Part shown: positions 35,901-50,900 of the stretch, piece by piece
Layout of the letters: each line of letters opens with the position of its first letter
Numbering within the stretch: position 1 is the first letter of the stretch
NCBI GenBank assembly: GCA_933207985.1
Contig: OW240921.1
Coordinates: 90,473,027-90,537,026 of the forward strand
Direction of reading: 5' to 3'
Length of the DNA stretch: 64,000 bases
Source: Pelobates cultripes
Lineage: Eukaryota; Chordata; Amphibia; Anura; Pelobatidae
Program-made: the position numbers and the translations under genes
Notes under the pieces: model-generated
Databases searched by the model: none
Seen by the model: the letters and a program-made list of their open reading frames with translations, nothing else
Told to the model about the DNA's origin: nothing

Positions 35901-38900
35901 TTGCAAATTGATTTCCTGTGCCTTTAGTATGTACACTTTTGATCAGATCAGGCCATTTGGGTGATTTCTGTTATCATTATGATTTAAAAAGGAGCCAAAC
36001 AACTATGATTATCACTATCTTTCAATAAAATATTTGTTTTTTGCATTATCAGTCATATTTTTTTTAAATCAATGCCAAAATTTTACAATTTCTGCCAGGG
36101 TATGCAAACATTTGAGCACAACTGTAAATTCTTTTTTTTCTTAACTTAAAGTATGAACACCCTGACTAGAACTAAACAGCCAACACTTCACCAAAAATGA
36201 AGCCCCAAACATTACCACAGACTGTATTTTCACTCTTACCTTCAATGGCACTTCGGCAGACTAAATGGGAGTAGGAGAAGTAAAGAGGGGTGTCCAAGCG
36301 AAAGTATGATTCCACCACCTGCCTCACTTTATCAGTAACATTATAGTAGAGGTACGCACTCTTTAAAGGGACTTTCTGTTCTTGCCCCAGCTGAAACCCA
36401 AAATCAGAGATGAAATTATTACTCTCGTACACAGCAACACACCGCTTAAAGAACCACTATAGGCACCCAGACCACTTCAGCTTAATGAAGTGGTCTGGGT
36501 GCCTGGTCCAGCTAGAGGTAACCTTTTTTTTAATAAACATAGCAGTTTCAGAGAAACTGCTATGTTTACACTGAGTGTTAATCCAGCCTCTAAAGCCTCT
36601 AGTGGCTGTCTCATTGACAGCCGCTAGAGGCGCTTGCGTGCTTCTCACTGTGAAAATCACAGTGAGAAGACGCCAGCGTCCTATGAGACTGGCTGAATGC
36701 GCGCGCGGCTCCTGCAGCGCATGCGCATTCAGCCGATGATGTCGTTAGGAAGAAGGAGAAGAAGAGGAAAGCTCCCCGCCCGGCGCTGGAGAAAGGTAAG
36801 ATTTTAACCCCTTCCTCTCCCCAGAGCCCGACGGGAGGGGGTCCCTGAGGGTGGGGGCACCCTCAGGGCACTATAGTGCCAGGAAAACGAGTATGTTTTC
36901 CTGGCACTATAGTGGTCCTTTAATGAACCAAATGTGACAAGCTATGTAATCATACTGACAAGATGGCAATCACTAGAGTGGCATTATCTATGATAATTTT
37001 GCAGATGAAGGAAAAGAATTGCAGTTGGAAGGATAAAGGTTGAATTTATGTGAATTTTTACATTCATTAAAATCATTTAAAATATTCAACTTATGGTGCA
37101 ATCAGAAAGAAACCAACAATGCACACATTAACATAAATTGTCAAATATACATCTATGCAACATTTGCATACTGTGGGAATTTTCTAAAACACAGATAGAG
37201 CAATTCTGAAAGATAATGTTTTACAACACTTCCACAATGCAATATATGCAAGTAAATAGATACAATGATCACCAACAATATTAAAACCACCTGCCTAATA
37301 TTGTGTAGTTCCCACTCATACTGCCAAAACTGCTCGGATGAGTCTCCACAAGACCTCTGAATGTGTCTTGTTGTATCTGGCACCAAGACATTAGCAGCAG
37401 ATCCTTTACGTCCTGAAAGTTCCGAGTTGGGGCCCCCATGGATCAGATTTGTTATAGTACATTCCGCAAATGTTTAAATCGGATTGAGATCTGGGGAATG
37501 AGGCCCATGCAACACCTTGAACGCTTTGTCATGTTCCTCAAACCATTCCTGAACAATATTTGCAGTGTGGCAGGATGCATTATCCTTTTGAAAGATGCCA
37601 CTGCCAAAAACATTGTCCAGAGCATAATACTGTTTCTGCTGACCTATCATCTTCCCATATTGCATCTTGCCTCCGTCTTTTCCCCACTTAAACGGCACAC
37701 ATCCACCCAGCCATCCACCTGAGTGTTACAGTAGTTCTTCTGCGTGATCAGCCCAGATCAGCTAGCCTTCAATCCCCACATGCAGAAATGAGCCTGGGCG
37801 CCCATTACTTTTTTTACCATTCCTTTTGGTAGATACTAACCACTGCATACCAGGAACACCCCACAAGACTTGTCATTTTTGAAATGCTCTGAGCCAGTTA
37901 TTTATCCATCACTATTTGGCCTTTATCAAAATAACTCAGATCTTTTCGCTTGCCCATTTTTTTTCTGCTTCCAACACATGAATTTCAAGAACTGACTGCT
38001 CACTTGCTGCCCAATATATTCCACCCTTTTACAGGTACCATTGTAACAATATCATCAGTGTTATTCACTTAATTTGTCAGTGGTTTTAACGTTGTGGCTG
38101 ATCAGTGTATATTATTGCCACTTTTTTCTGAATTCCACTCTCACAATTCTTTAGATTCCCTTGGCAACATCCTGCAGTTTTAAAACATACTTTATCATCT
38201 GAATTGTTTAAAACGGATTATTGTGCAAAGGGGCCAACAAAAAATATAAAAAAATTGTCCTGGAATTTATTTAACTCCATGTCTAGTTTGAATTAAATTC
38301 GCTGCTGATTTGGGAAGTATATGGCATCAATTCTTTTTTATAATCCACTACTAAAAGCACTAAAGTGAGAATTGTAGAAAAGTGACAATGCCAAGCTAAA
38401 AATATTTTCCAAATCAGTTTTTTTTTTTTCCCAGTTATATGCCTTAACCTTGCAATTCCCTTGCTGACATTTACAATTCCAGACAGTTATAGCAGAATAC
38501 ACTTAATGTACCTTGAGGGCTTTCAATACTGTTACTCCATAAAACTTTTCATTGGGAGTGTGAGGAGACGTCGTACCTCGGTAGCCATCACCAGCAGATG
38601 AAGCAGCCTGAGACACAAAGAACAGGAAAATGCTAATCAGTCCAAAACAGCATCATTCACTCTGATCACCAAAACTTATGACATTTTGACTCCCTCTATA
38701 TGAGTAAATTGCTGGCCAACCATCGTGGAAATCATAGTTCTACAACAACTGGATATCTACATTTGGCCACTTCTGACCTAGGGATTTGTTAATTAAACTG
38801 GAGTCTTTACATACCTATCTCTTTTATTCAGTTGGAGTTCAAGTTGGGTTGTGCGGGCTGTGGATGCCAGTTTCAATTATTTACTCTGTATATGCGTAAA

Positions 38901-41900
38901 ATACCCAAATGGTAAAATGATGAGACCTTGTTAAACTTGTAGTGGTTGCTAGACAACCTTGGAGCCTTCCCTTGGTTTAATATCAAGCTGCTTTGGGAAT
39001 GTTTTGATGTAAACTGGCGCTCTTTTCAACAACCAGGGACCACCCACCCATCTTGATCGCATTGATAATCATCAAATATAATTACAATGCCACTAACATG
39101 TCCCAGTACAAAATGAACATTGATAGTGCAAAAAGTGTATATTCCATTGTATTATTATTAATTCAGCAGACTTAGGAGCAGGCCCTGGGAACACCCCTGA
39201 TTACATTCAAACTTTCCTTATTTTTATTTTTTTAATGAAACCAAAGGACAGTGCAAAGACACACTAGGCAGCATAACCACTAAAGCAAGCTGACATGTTT
39301 AACCCCTTAAGGACCAAACTTCTGGAATAAAAGGGAATCATGACATGCCACACGTCATGTGTCCTTAAGGGGTTAGAGGATCACTATAGTGTCAGGAAAA
39401 CTACCCTCAGGGTCCCCCTCCCATGGCGCTGAAGGGGTTAAAACCCCTTCAGCAGCTTACCTTATTCCAGTACTCTCCTCCCAGCTGACGTCAGCGGAGC
39501 CAAATGTGCATGCGTGGCAAGTGCTGCGCACGCATTCAAGCCGTCAATAGGAAAGCATTTTTCAATGCTTTCCTATAGAAGCTCTGCACGATGGAGGCAT
39601 AATATGCCTCCAGCGTCGCATATGCGTCTCTAGTGGCTGTCTGAAACTGCTATGTTTGCATCTGAAGGGTTAAAACCTGAGGGACATTGCACCCAGACCA
39701 CTTAATTGAGCTGAAGTGGTCTGGGTGACTATAGTGTCCCTTTAAGTTGCTTAGAGTGTCTATTAAGGGTTGACTGTGCTGCAGCTGAACTAATGAACAG
39801 CATTAGTTTCACTGGAACCAACATTGGGCAATGTATGCACAGACCTTGTATCAAATATATTACCAGACCATACAGTGATCTAAAGTTGTTAACTTATCAC
39901 TGCTTTTACACATATTGGAAAAGTATCTGCACAGCACATATTCACGTATTATGCACTTACGTTGGATAGTCTTAAAAGATCTCGACATTCTTCTTCAGAG
40001 ATTACCCCGTCTGTCACTACTCTCTGAGACCCATTCAGAGTCTTTGAGTTCATGGCCACACTGATCCCATCAAACAAAACTGAACCACCTACAAAAGAAG
40101 ATATTCATTTCACAATCAGAGGGAAGGAGAAAAAAATAAATAAAAAAAAAATAAAGGTATTCTCAGATAAGATTAAGAATTCTCCATCTTTTTCTGAAGA
40201 TTTAGACTACGATGTCAAGTATGCAAATAATTGATCAAATGAAAAGTAACTACTGATAAAGGGGGAAAAAAATGTATGTATTTTAAAGGATCATTTCAGG
40301 CACTACAATTCTTAGAATTAAAATTTAGAAAAATTGGGGTAAGCCTGTAGATTCCAAAGGGAAAACAGTGGAGGTGTACATTATGTGTTCTTATTACATC
40401 ATGCATGTGCAGTAGATGTCCCATTTGATTCCCTAGTTTACACAATGTATTATCAGAGATAGCTTTGATGGTTCTTTATTGAGGATTTGGTTCACGAGAG
40501 ACACCTTTGATAATACTTAAATGTAAGCTAAAATCCATCATGTCTCTTTTAAAGGGATACTCCAGGTATCTTGCAATTTGTGATACTATGTGATCTCCTA
40601 CCCCAATAACCTTTGAAAACCTGGTGTAATGTTAAGTCCACCCTACACTCAGACACACCATACGAGCATCTATGGAATGTGCATAGATTCTTCACAGAGA
40701 TCTATGATGGAATGTTTTGGATCAACAGACATTTATGGTTTTATCTGTAGCTCCACAGATGATAAAAAAAAAAAAAAAAATGAGCCATTATTTTCATTGA
40801 TGCCTTTTCATGAATGAGGAAGCTCCCAGTTCTGAATACCCATCTATTATCCCTCTCCTAGGCATGGGTTTATGGCATACTCTTTTCTCCTAATGAACAT
40901 AACAGAAGTACCAGGATCAGCTCAAACGTTTGCAGAGCTCACTAACAGCTGCAAATCCTTTAAATTTGCAGCAAAAGCATGAATTTCCAAATCTTTTATT
41001 TAGTATTTTAATTATTTATTACAGAAAAAAAAAAAAAAATCAGTAAGTTTATTTTAAAGATGCTCTTGATGCTTAATTTTTAAATTTTGGACTATAATTT
41101 GCATTTAGATCTCTACAGGAGAGACAAATAGGTAGCAAGGGAGGTGAGAACAGGCAACAGCTCAATGAGCCTGCCCTTTGGTGGGTCCCCGCTCAGAACT
41201 CAAGCTGGTTTTAGCTCAACTTGTGACATCACAGAGAGAACATATCTGAAGCATATCAGACTGGTCCCACCCGTACAGGCAGTCCAGATCCGAAATGCCA
41301 GCAAGTTCCCTCTGCACGAGAGATACGGCAACCCCGTATCTTTAATTCCAAGTTCAGTGAACCAATTCCTTGTCTACCTCAATATCTGGCAAACTTTCCC
41401 CAAAAGGAAACGGAAGAGATTAAAATACAAAACAGGCAGAAAAATTACGAGAAATGTAGGGAAAAAAGGCCCTCACCTTCTCGTATTGTCGATTTTGCAA
41501 GCTCCAAAGTTTCTTTATTTTTCTCTTCCACTAAAGTCTCAATTTCTTTCATTAAATTCCCAATTTCTTCAGATATTCTAGCTGCTGTCTCACGCTCTAC
41601 CCTGAACAATTGCAAGATAAAAAAAAAAAAAAAAAACGGTTTCAATTAATTTTGATTGGCCTATTTATTTTGAGTTATACTTAGCAGTTCTAAAAAAAAA
41701 AAATGGAGCAACACAAGTTTCTTACTTTTGTTTTTCTCGTAGTCTTTTTGGCATTATATTTTCAGGAGTCCAGGCATCCTTGAAAACAATAAAGTATATA
41801 CTTTTTAGCATTTGTGTCTCAAGAACAGAGCTGCGGAATGTTTTGGATCAACAGACATTTAGCAAGTTAGAACAATAATGGATAGTTGATCTGTGCAAAT

Positions 41901-44900
41901 CTCTGTAGACCTCACATTATTATAATTAATGAACTACCAGGGAAATTCACAAAAGTATAAATACAATCCGTATTAGCAAAATCCAGTTAAAATAGCTAAA
42001 TTACTGACAAATTTGCAAATCATATATTTACTATAGGCTAATGCAGTATATTGACAATATTTGCCAAGTTGCAATGTGGGCAGCAGGAAAATGGTTAAAA
42101 TAATACATTAAATAAACTTTATATACATGAAAAACTAAATAATTACATTTTATTTTTTGAAATGTATAGGGACCCTCTGGAACTGACCCTTTCTCTCCAG
42201 AATGTAGATATCAAAATGCTGCCAGTTACAGTTAATCTAATGGTATACATAAAGCACCTGCTTGCAAATTCAACTCAACTCAATTTCCACCACTGGGTAC
42301 CATATTTCAGTCGTTCCTGCGCATCCGGATATTTTGAAATCCAGTCTATATTTAAAGGGACACTATAGTCAACAGAACAACTACTGCTTATTGCATTTGT
42401 TCTGGTGAGTAGAATCATTCCCTTCATGCTTTTTGGACTAAACACTGTCTTTTCAGAGAAAATGTAGTGTTTAAATTACAGTGTAGGGATAACTCCATTG
42501 GCCACTTCTTATTTTTTATATTCTTTATTTTTGCGTGCAAATAACAAGCAGTTACAAATGAGTTTGTAATGCCCCAACAGCATATACTCAAGGTTGAACA
42601 ATTATCAGTTAATTGGTAAGGCATAACATGGTTCTACAATGCACATATTTTGTTTTTATATAATAACCTGGAGATTAGTCGAGAAAAAAAAAAGTCATAT
42701 TTGAAAACATGCTGGTATCAGTTAGCCCGAGACATTAATCTAAGCAACTTGAAACAGAAGACTGTGTGTGCGTGTCTACTAAAAGTAGAGGATGTTTGGG
42801 CAAACGTACTGTGTGCATGTCCAGAGTATTATGCAGACGGCTGTAATAGGCGAGGCACCATTCTGTATGTGTGTGAGTATGTAGGAAATTACCAACTGAA
42901 AAAAACTGATAAGGCTACGCTAAAAAAGGAAAGACATAAACAATAATTAGGCAGAGCGTAAGTAATTAACTTTAACGAAAATACAAGTGGTGTCACTGGA
43001 CACCAACATCATCTGAGGGACAGTGTAGGAAAACGGGGGAAAGAGTTGTTGGAGACTGTCCACGAGGAGGTTGAGCGCAGTGGCCCCTAAGGCAACAAAA
43101 CTAAGCATAACAGTCAGCCAATTCCGCTCATATAGTGGACACTGCCCCTGTAGTAACAATGGCACAAGACCTGCATAGCCGAATCCCGCCGTCCCCAGGT
43201 TTCAAATTAGTCCTTAGCACCATACCAAGGTGTTTTCTCTTGCGGTCAGTAGTGATCTTCTGAGGGTGTGGGTTGCGCTTGGTGAGGCGTCCTCCATTGA
43301 ACCGCGGCCTGGGAAGGTAGCAGTCCAAGCCAGGGCCAAGCCTCCGTCGCCGCTGTGTCTGTCGGGGCACCAGCCTCCTTTCCGCCCTTTTCAATGTAGC
43401 GTTAGCGCGGTGTTCAGAAGGCATATGCTTGGTGTCGATATAGGCAAGATCCTGTTGAAATGCTAGCGTGTCTTCTGATCGTACTGCATGTCGCTTGATC
43501 CTGTGCCAGAGTTGTACTCACAGTCTCAAAGGCCTGGGATATCCGTTCCTCCATTGTGTCCCATAGATTGGACGCAGGAGTGGCAGTAGGCTCTCCAGCG
43601 GCAGCCATATTGCCGTGCTGTTTGAGAGTAGGCAGCTCCACTGTTTCTGCCGGTTCCAGAGCACATGAGTAAGTCTGCACCTCTTTGGGGATTGGGATAA
43701 CCCTCACTGATCCGGGCGGGGGAGAGGGGTAGGAGCCCGTCTCTCCCCATCTTCCATGCCTTTAGGCCGCATGTTGTGGTGCCGGCTTCCCGCATCCAGT
43801 GGCGTTGAGTAAGGTGTCCCCAGAGTCGTCTGTTTACTCCCCCACTGCATGGAGTGCATGTTGGGGTTCGCTCTGTTTTTGTGGCTGACACCGTGGGAGC
43901 GCTCTCGGCACGCGTCTGTTCGGCTCGGCTGCTAAGCTCCGCACCCCCACTGGCCACTTCTTATATGGCTACTAGAGGTGCTTACTGGGGCAGTACTGCA
44001 GTGTGCAGCACTGTCATTTAGCGTCTCCACCCTCTGCATGGAGACACTGAGTTTTCCTCACAAATGCATTGATTCAGTTAATCTCTATGAGGAGATGCTG
44101 ATTGCTCAGGGCTGTGTTTGACTTGTGCTCGCTCTGCTCCTGATCTGCCTCCTTGACAGTCTTAGCCAATCCTATGGGAAAGCATTGTGATTGTCTCAGA
44201 CCACCACTTCTGATGATGTCAGCAGACAGCAGGCAGGTCAGAGACAGTAGCTGCAGACTTGAATACAAGTAAGATTTTACTTTATTTAGGGAGGCCTGGG
44301 GAGCTGGATGGTGGTTTTAACAAACATGTTTGTGTTCCTGACCCTATAGTGTTCTTTTAAGGTAAATTGGAGGCTGTATTGCAAAATCAAGACATTAATA
44401 AATATTGATAATTCAGAATAAGTGCAAAGTGAATATAGTAAAAAGAATTTACTGAACTTCAACATTTAGGCCAAAAATAACAGATTTGGAAATAGTTTCT
44501 GCTAGAATCACAATTTGGATGTTTAAACCTAAATGTTGCAATTCAGTAAATTCTTTTTACTATATTTTTAATTTGATACAATTCAATGTTTACTGAATAA
44601 ACCTGACAGGTATTATCACTAAACCATGAATTGTTGGAAATTCACTAGGAAGTTGCATGTTTTAAGGCAAACTAGTCAAATTAGAGAAATTAGAGAAAAC
44701 TTTCAATGTCAAGCTACTTGGCCTAATATTTGCAATATCCTGCTAAAACCTTAACAATTCGCAATTAAGTGAAAATCCCGCAAAACTGAGGATTCTGTTG
44801 TAGTGAATAACCCTGACAGTAACTTCGGACCACATGACCCATTTAACCAGTAACTGTTCTGCAATATATAGACTGCATGCAGCACCTTAAATAAATATTC

Positions 44901-47900
44901 TGGTCTGTGAAGTTCCCTGAGCGGTTCAACATGGCCTATTTACAAATGAAGGGCTGATTTTCCTTTATTATCATAATGACGTATCTGCTGGGCCCCCAAA
45001 TCCTTCATTACTTCATTCTTAAAACACCTACATAAAAACCTGTAATTTGCATTTGCCTTTTTCTTAACTATGAACAGACTATTCCAGATTCTGTTAACAC
45101 TCATTCTTTAGTCATTACGGTCTGCCACCAACAGCAAAAACCCTGACGTACAAAGTCATCGCAGATGGTAGAAGATCTTTTTAGAAAATACAACAAATCT
45201 CAACACAATTTAATTCACTGCTCTCTTACAACATGACAATGTTACTTGTGTGATAAATTCACTCTGACGAAAAATCTCCTCACTTTTATTTAACTCCCAA
45301 AGTTTCTCTGCGTCGTCATGTGTTTTAGTACTCCCAAACCAAACATTGGCAACATGTTTCTAATCACTGCCAACTGCTGACTTTTCAAGTAAGACCCCAG
45401 AATAGATGCAGTCTGTATGTTTGGGGGCGTTTAGGACAAAAAAAAAAGGGAACTAAAAGCCAAGATAGGGCAGAATGGACGAGTAATGAACAGACGCAGT
45501 TATCTGAACCCAATCATTGCTTGTAATATTTACCACCAGTATTTGTACAACGTAGGATAATTTCGGTGGCCAAATATGACTGTATATGCAGAGATCAGAC
45601 CAGTAAATTTGAAGACAGACTTTATGGCATCTAAAACAAGTGAGGTGAGTCGTGCATTGATGTTATTAACCTTGATCAATGCACATGAAGCGTTCATACA
45701 ATATACAATATTAATCACATTTTTAAGCAAATTTACACCTTGTATGCCACCTGATACTCACAGGGTCTACAAAAGCAATTCCAAAGTTTTCATAAGCAAA
45801 GTAGAGCAATTCTTTCTCCAACAGGCTGCGCTGAATGTACTTCTTTACGTCCTGAAAATGTAAAGCAATCCACAGTTACCATCATGTAATAGAGCATCTA
45901 CAGTAAGCAGGCCCTAAACAAATCAAGGGGCTTATTCGCTAAACATACTAAATTGAACTCCAATCTGCCACAATTCAGGCTAAAAACAGCCAAGTCTGGG
46001 AAATGTTTCCAAATCACCATGTTTTAATCTAGATATTGCAATTTGGTTTTGAAGTAAATACAGTTCACTGTTTAGTAAATAAAGCCCCGATTTTAGTTAT
46101 TCTGCAGTTTCTTAAGTTTCCCTGTTCAAAAAGACAAATACAGTGTCAGGATAGTATTATTATTAATTAATATATAATAAGTGTGAAAGCAGAATTACAA
46201 GGTACTGTGCAAGTATGATATTAATTGTTTATTCTGAGGCTTCAGTGGGTGAGAACAGCTCGAACGGTCCCTACCGACTGACGGTCCCTCCATAGTAAAC
46301 AAAATGAGAGGCTGTAGCGGAGTAGTAGTATTATCCACGGTATCTCCGCTGGTAGACAGGATGAAGCAGGTAAAATGTAGGTAAAATGCAGGTAGCGTAA
46401 TTACAATCCTTTTCTACCAAGAACTAGGCAACACGTAGCTTGGAGGTCAACTGAGGGCTTTACTGAAAAGTCACCACATTTATACTGTATCCCATGCAAG
46501 GGGTTTCTCAACTGTTACAGCAGGGGTTTTAATCAAGTGGACTGTGTGGGAAACTGACCATGCAAGGTCATTTCCCAGCATTCCCTAGTGTACCTATTGG
46601 GACTCTGTTGACATCAGCAGGCACAATTAATCACATTAATAGCTAGTACAGTAAAAGGTAAAATGTTACATTAAATACCATAACTTCAACAATTTCCCAT
46701 AGATTCACATGAATGACCTCTTATTAGACTGCGGGGATCGGAGTGTATAAATCTAACGAATTACCGCTCTGATCCCTGCAGAATTAACTGAACGCCACAC
46801 ATAACATGAGTTTAAGTGAATGAGGGTTTACAAGAGAAAACACACAAAATGCTTCAGTTTGCCGAAGGAGCGAGTTTCCCGAACGGCCTGGAAGTCCAGC
46901 GGTGTCTGGAAGTCAGGTAGCCGATTTTAGTTCCAGGCACTCGACAACCAAACACCGCTGAACTTTTAGCGAGCAAAGATGGCCACCGCCACGTGTTTGG
47001 TATACGAACGACGGCCACCCGGGAAACTCATTAGCAAGCGTTTGAAACAATGTTGCAACACCTTAATGAGCGACACACGACCGCTTCGGTGTGGTCTGCT
47101 GTTCGGTACTTTTATTTCACGAACAGAGTAAGAAGTTACTGTTCGTGAAACTTTCTATGGAATGCTGGCGGCTATTCGTGCCGTTAGCATACAAAAGCAT
47201 ATACAAGCTGCAAGGTCCTTTTATCCGAATTGGATCAGTTCACTGTACGAATGGTATTTGTTCTTTTACAGTCTGAGGTGGCATACATTTGCCACATAGG
47301 GTTACTGGATTAAGGAGAGCAATGAAGCTAATACAAAATATTTGGGATACTGGCTCTGACATCTTCCCATAATATGTAATGCGCACGGCAGAACCTTCCT
47401 TTCACCATGCTGTATGCATTATCAACCATTCCTTTCATGATACCTTACCAACCGGTTTTGTCTAACACTTTATATCAAACTGAGAAGTTTGGCAGATGGT
47501 TAGGATTATGAAGGTTAAAATGGAACGTTTATTAATGGTACCTGAAAATTAGTAGAACTACATTCAATAATGCAATAAGCCAATCTAGCAAAAACAATAA
47601 AACATGAAGAAAAAAAAAAAGGAAATATAAAAAGGGGAAAATAATAAATATAACTGATTCGATTTCCTATCAATATAATTCCAACCATTTAGAGAATGAT
47701 TAACAAATAATTAACATGAGTACCCAAATAGAAAATCTTAGACACAATTTTTCATAGAATCAGTGTTGTAAATTGTTATAGAATATTGCACTATAACCTC
47801 CCTCAATTATTCCTATTGAGTCACTAGGAACAGTGGAAAACTTAATTGAATTAAAAAAAAACAAAAACCAAGAAAAACTACATTGGCAGTATTTGTTCAC

Positions 47901-50900
47901 TGGCCTTCACAACCCACATTACAGGATTTGCGCTATTTAGCGTATCCCATAGTCAATCTTTAGATGGCTATTGGGCAGTGAAAAACAATTCCTCTTTAAC
48001 CACTTAAGGACACAACCTCTGGAATAAAAGGGAATCATGACGGAATATTCCCGTCATGTGTCCTTAAAGGACCACTATAGTGCCAGGAAAACATACTCGT
48101 TTTCCTGGCACTATAGTGCCCTGAGGGTGCCCCCACCCTCAGGGTCCGCCTCCCGCCCGGCTCTGGAAGGGGGAAAGGGGTAAAAACTTACCTTTTTCCA
48201 GCGCTGGGCGGGGAGCTCTCCTCCGATCCTCCTTCTCTCCTCCCCGTCGGCTGGCTGCGCGCGCATTCAGCCGGTCACATAGGAAAGCATTCATAATGCT
48301 TTCCTAGGGACGCTTGCATGCTCTCACTGTGAAAATCACAGTGAGAAGCACGCAAGCGCCTCTAGCGGTTGTCAATGAGAGCCGCTAGAGGAATTGGGGG
48401 AAGGCTTAACCCATTCATAAACATAGCAGTTTCTCTGAAACTGCTATGTTTATGAAAAAATGGGTTAACCCTAGAAGGACCTGGCACCCAGACCACTTCA
48501 TTAAGCTGAAGTGGTCTGGGTGCCTAGAGTGGTCCTTTAAGGGGTTAACAACTACTGTAGTTGTACCTCTATATCAACAATATAGAAATAGAATGTTAAA
48601 GAGGCACTCTAAGAACTATAACTGCAAAAACTCAGCTGTCAATCAGCCAAGGCAAAATTAATGCTCAGTTACAACTGCATGCAATGTGTGCACAGTGCAC
48701 CAATAATATGGAACAAAATATCTACTTCCAGGACAGAGAGAAAGCCGTAGATCACAGCTCTGCCAATCGCTGAAGACAGCTTTGTTCATTAGCTTTAACA
48801 GTAAATGTGCTGCATAGGATGGCTCTTGGGGGGATAAACTACTTATCCCATAAATCCTGGTGGAGAGGTGAATCCGCTAAATGAAGCACTGAGAGAAACA
48901 CTGAACAGGGTATATATTTTTTATATGCACTTTTTAATGTATTGTCTTTATCATGCATAAAAGAGAATTAGATCACCCCATAAATTCCCCTCTATAAAAG
49001 GCATTGCCAGGATTAACATTTTAATTTCACTCTTTTTATTGGGTGAGCTGACTCCTAATCAGACACACATACACTGCCCTTTTAAAATATACCAATAGCC
49101 TCGGAGTCTATTGAGAGAATACAAAGGTGCACAATTTGCACTTGCTTGTAGATTAGTATAGTTTTTACCACTTACCTCCCTTGCGTTAATTAAACTTGCA
49201 TCTTTCTCCCCCAGAACCACAGAGTAATAAGCCATATTCTGATTCATAACCTCATCTTCTGGGTAGAACAGTAGGTACGTTTTTGCACATTCAATAGCTT
49301 GTGTGTAGTTCTCGGCTGTAAGAAAAGCATAGGTAGATTTTAAAAATGTTTTTTTTTTTTTTTTTTTAATGAGTGGATAATTGGTGTTTTAGGTTTTGTA
49401 AGGGAGTATATTTATAATAAAAAAAAAAAAATCCTTAATATTTATTTAAAAGGAGCCAACCATTTACAATGATAGTCTATATAGTTACTATATGTCTCCC
49501 AATAGAAGACGTACATGTTTATATATGCAGTGTTCTTTATTTATGAAACATATGAACATTGATTGCAGGTAAGCAATTAGGGTTAAGCAATAAATGTAGA
49601 ATTTTATTGTAATGCCATTCATATATTCACTAATGAGTGAACTAAAAAACAAATAAACACATTTTATTAAAGGGTTACTCTAATCGTTTGGAGGGGGCAG
49701 GGGGGGGGTTTCTCTGTGTAAAATACCCTATTGGGCACTATAAATTAAGATCCTCCATACTTACCTGAAATCCAAACTTTTAGACTTGACATCATAGGGT
49801 GTCTCATTCAGTCCAATCTCATGTTTCTGGGATTGGACCGTTTTGCCAGTTCAGAGCACATGCGTGCGATCTGAGTCAATGAGGGAAGGGAATGGAAATG
49901 AATGGGTAGAGAGAGTGCGGGGGGATTTCAATTCAAATATATAAAAAAGGCCTATACAATTAGCAAAGGGAGACGAAAAACAAAAAAAACAAAAAATCAA
50001 CACAACTACCTTCCCCTTGTAGGTATCTGACATACAATATGACAACAGATAGAAATAAAATGCATAGAACTAACATTAGGCAGCTTTGAACAAAGTTCTT
50101 GGCTGCCTAAGTCATGTGTACTGGGGGGGAGCAACTTGCCCTGGGAACACATTATTTAGAAAAGAAAAAAAAAAACTCAGCATGTGCAGTGTTTCAATCA
50201 TACACTGCACATATAGACTCCTACCACCATGACTACTTCAGTGGTCTTGGTTGTTGGAGTTACCCTTTAAGTTGGGGGGGTAGGGGAATGATTTTCTTAC
50301 TTGGCCAAAGTATACTAACTTTTTGAAAAAATGTTTTATTACTTCAACAATTCAGTGTTCTGTGAATAAACCTAGCTCACTATGAAAAGGAAAAAAATAG
50401 CAGAATTTCCACAGTCTTAACCTAGTCTGTCCGCAGTGTCTTATTTACACTCAATCTATAGGACTCGTTAAGTCATACAATTGTAATATCAAAAAAGTAT
50501 CAAGCACTTGTGTTACAGTGACAGGTCTTTATTTTAAAAACAATATGTTTTTTGGGGAAAAAAAAAAACCTCATGTGAGCTGTAGTTAATCTGGGAAATA
50601 AGACATGATCCCACTTATTTGCAGACCGATGGGATCAGCCTATTACCGCCATCCAAATGTGGAGGAAAATCGATTTTGCCAATACATTAGAAACAAGCGG
50701 ACAGGGGGCTGGGCAGTGGGTTCCTTGGGGACCCCAGTTCTGGTCAAACTGATGGACAAAACTTTGACCCAGAAGCAGCAGACTCTGCCTATAACCTATT
50801 AGCATCATGACCACTACAATGGCATGTTGTTGTTATGGTGTTTACACTTCTTTCTTTTCAAGCTAAACAATTGTATTCCTGTCTGAAGGTGGGCTTGTGA

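Noticed and set aside
43414..43957. Minus-strand frames of 97 and 143 codons as possible host genes
   Set aside because: They lie wholly inside the L1-like insertion bounded by the 13-bp target duplication.
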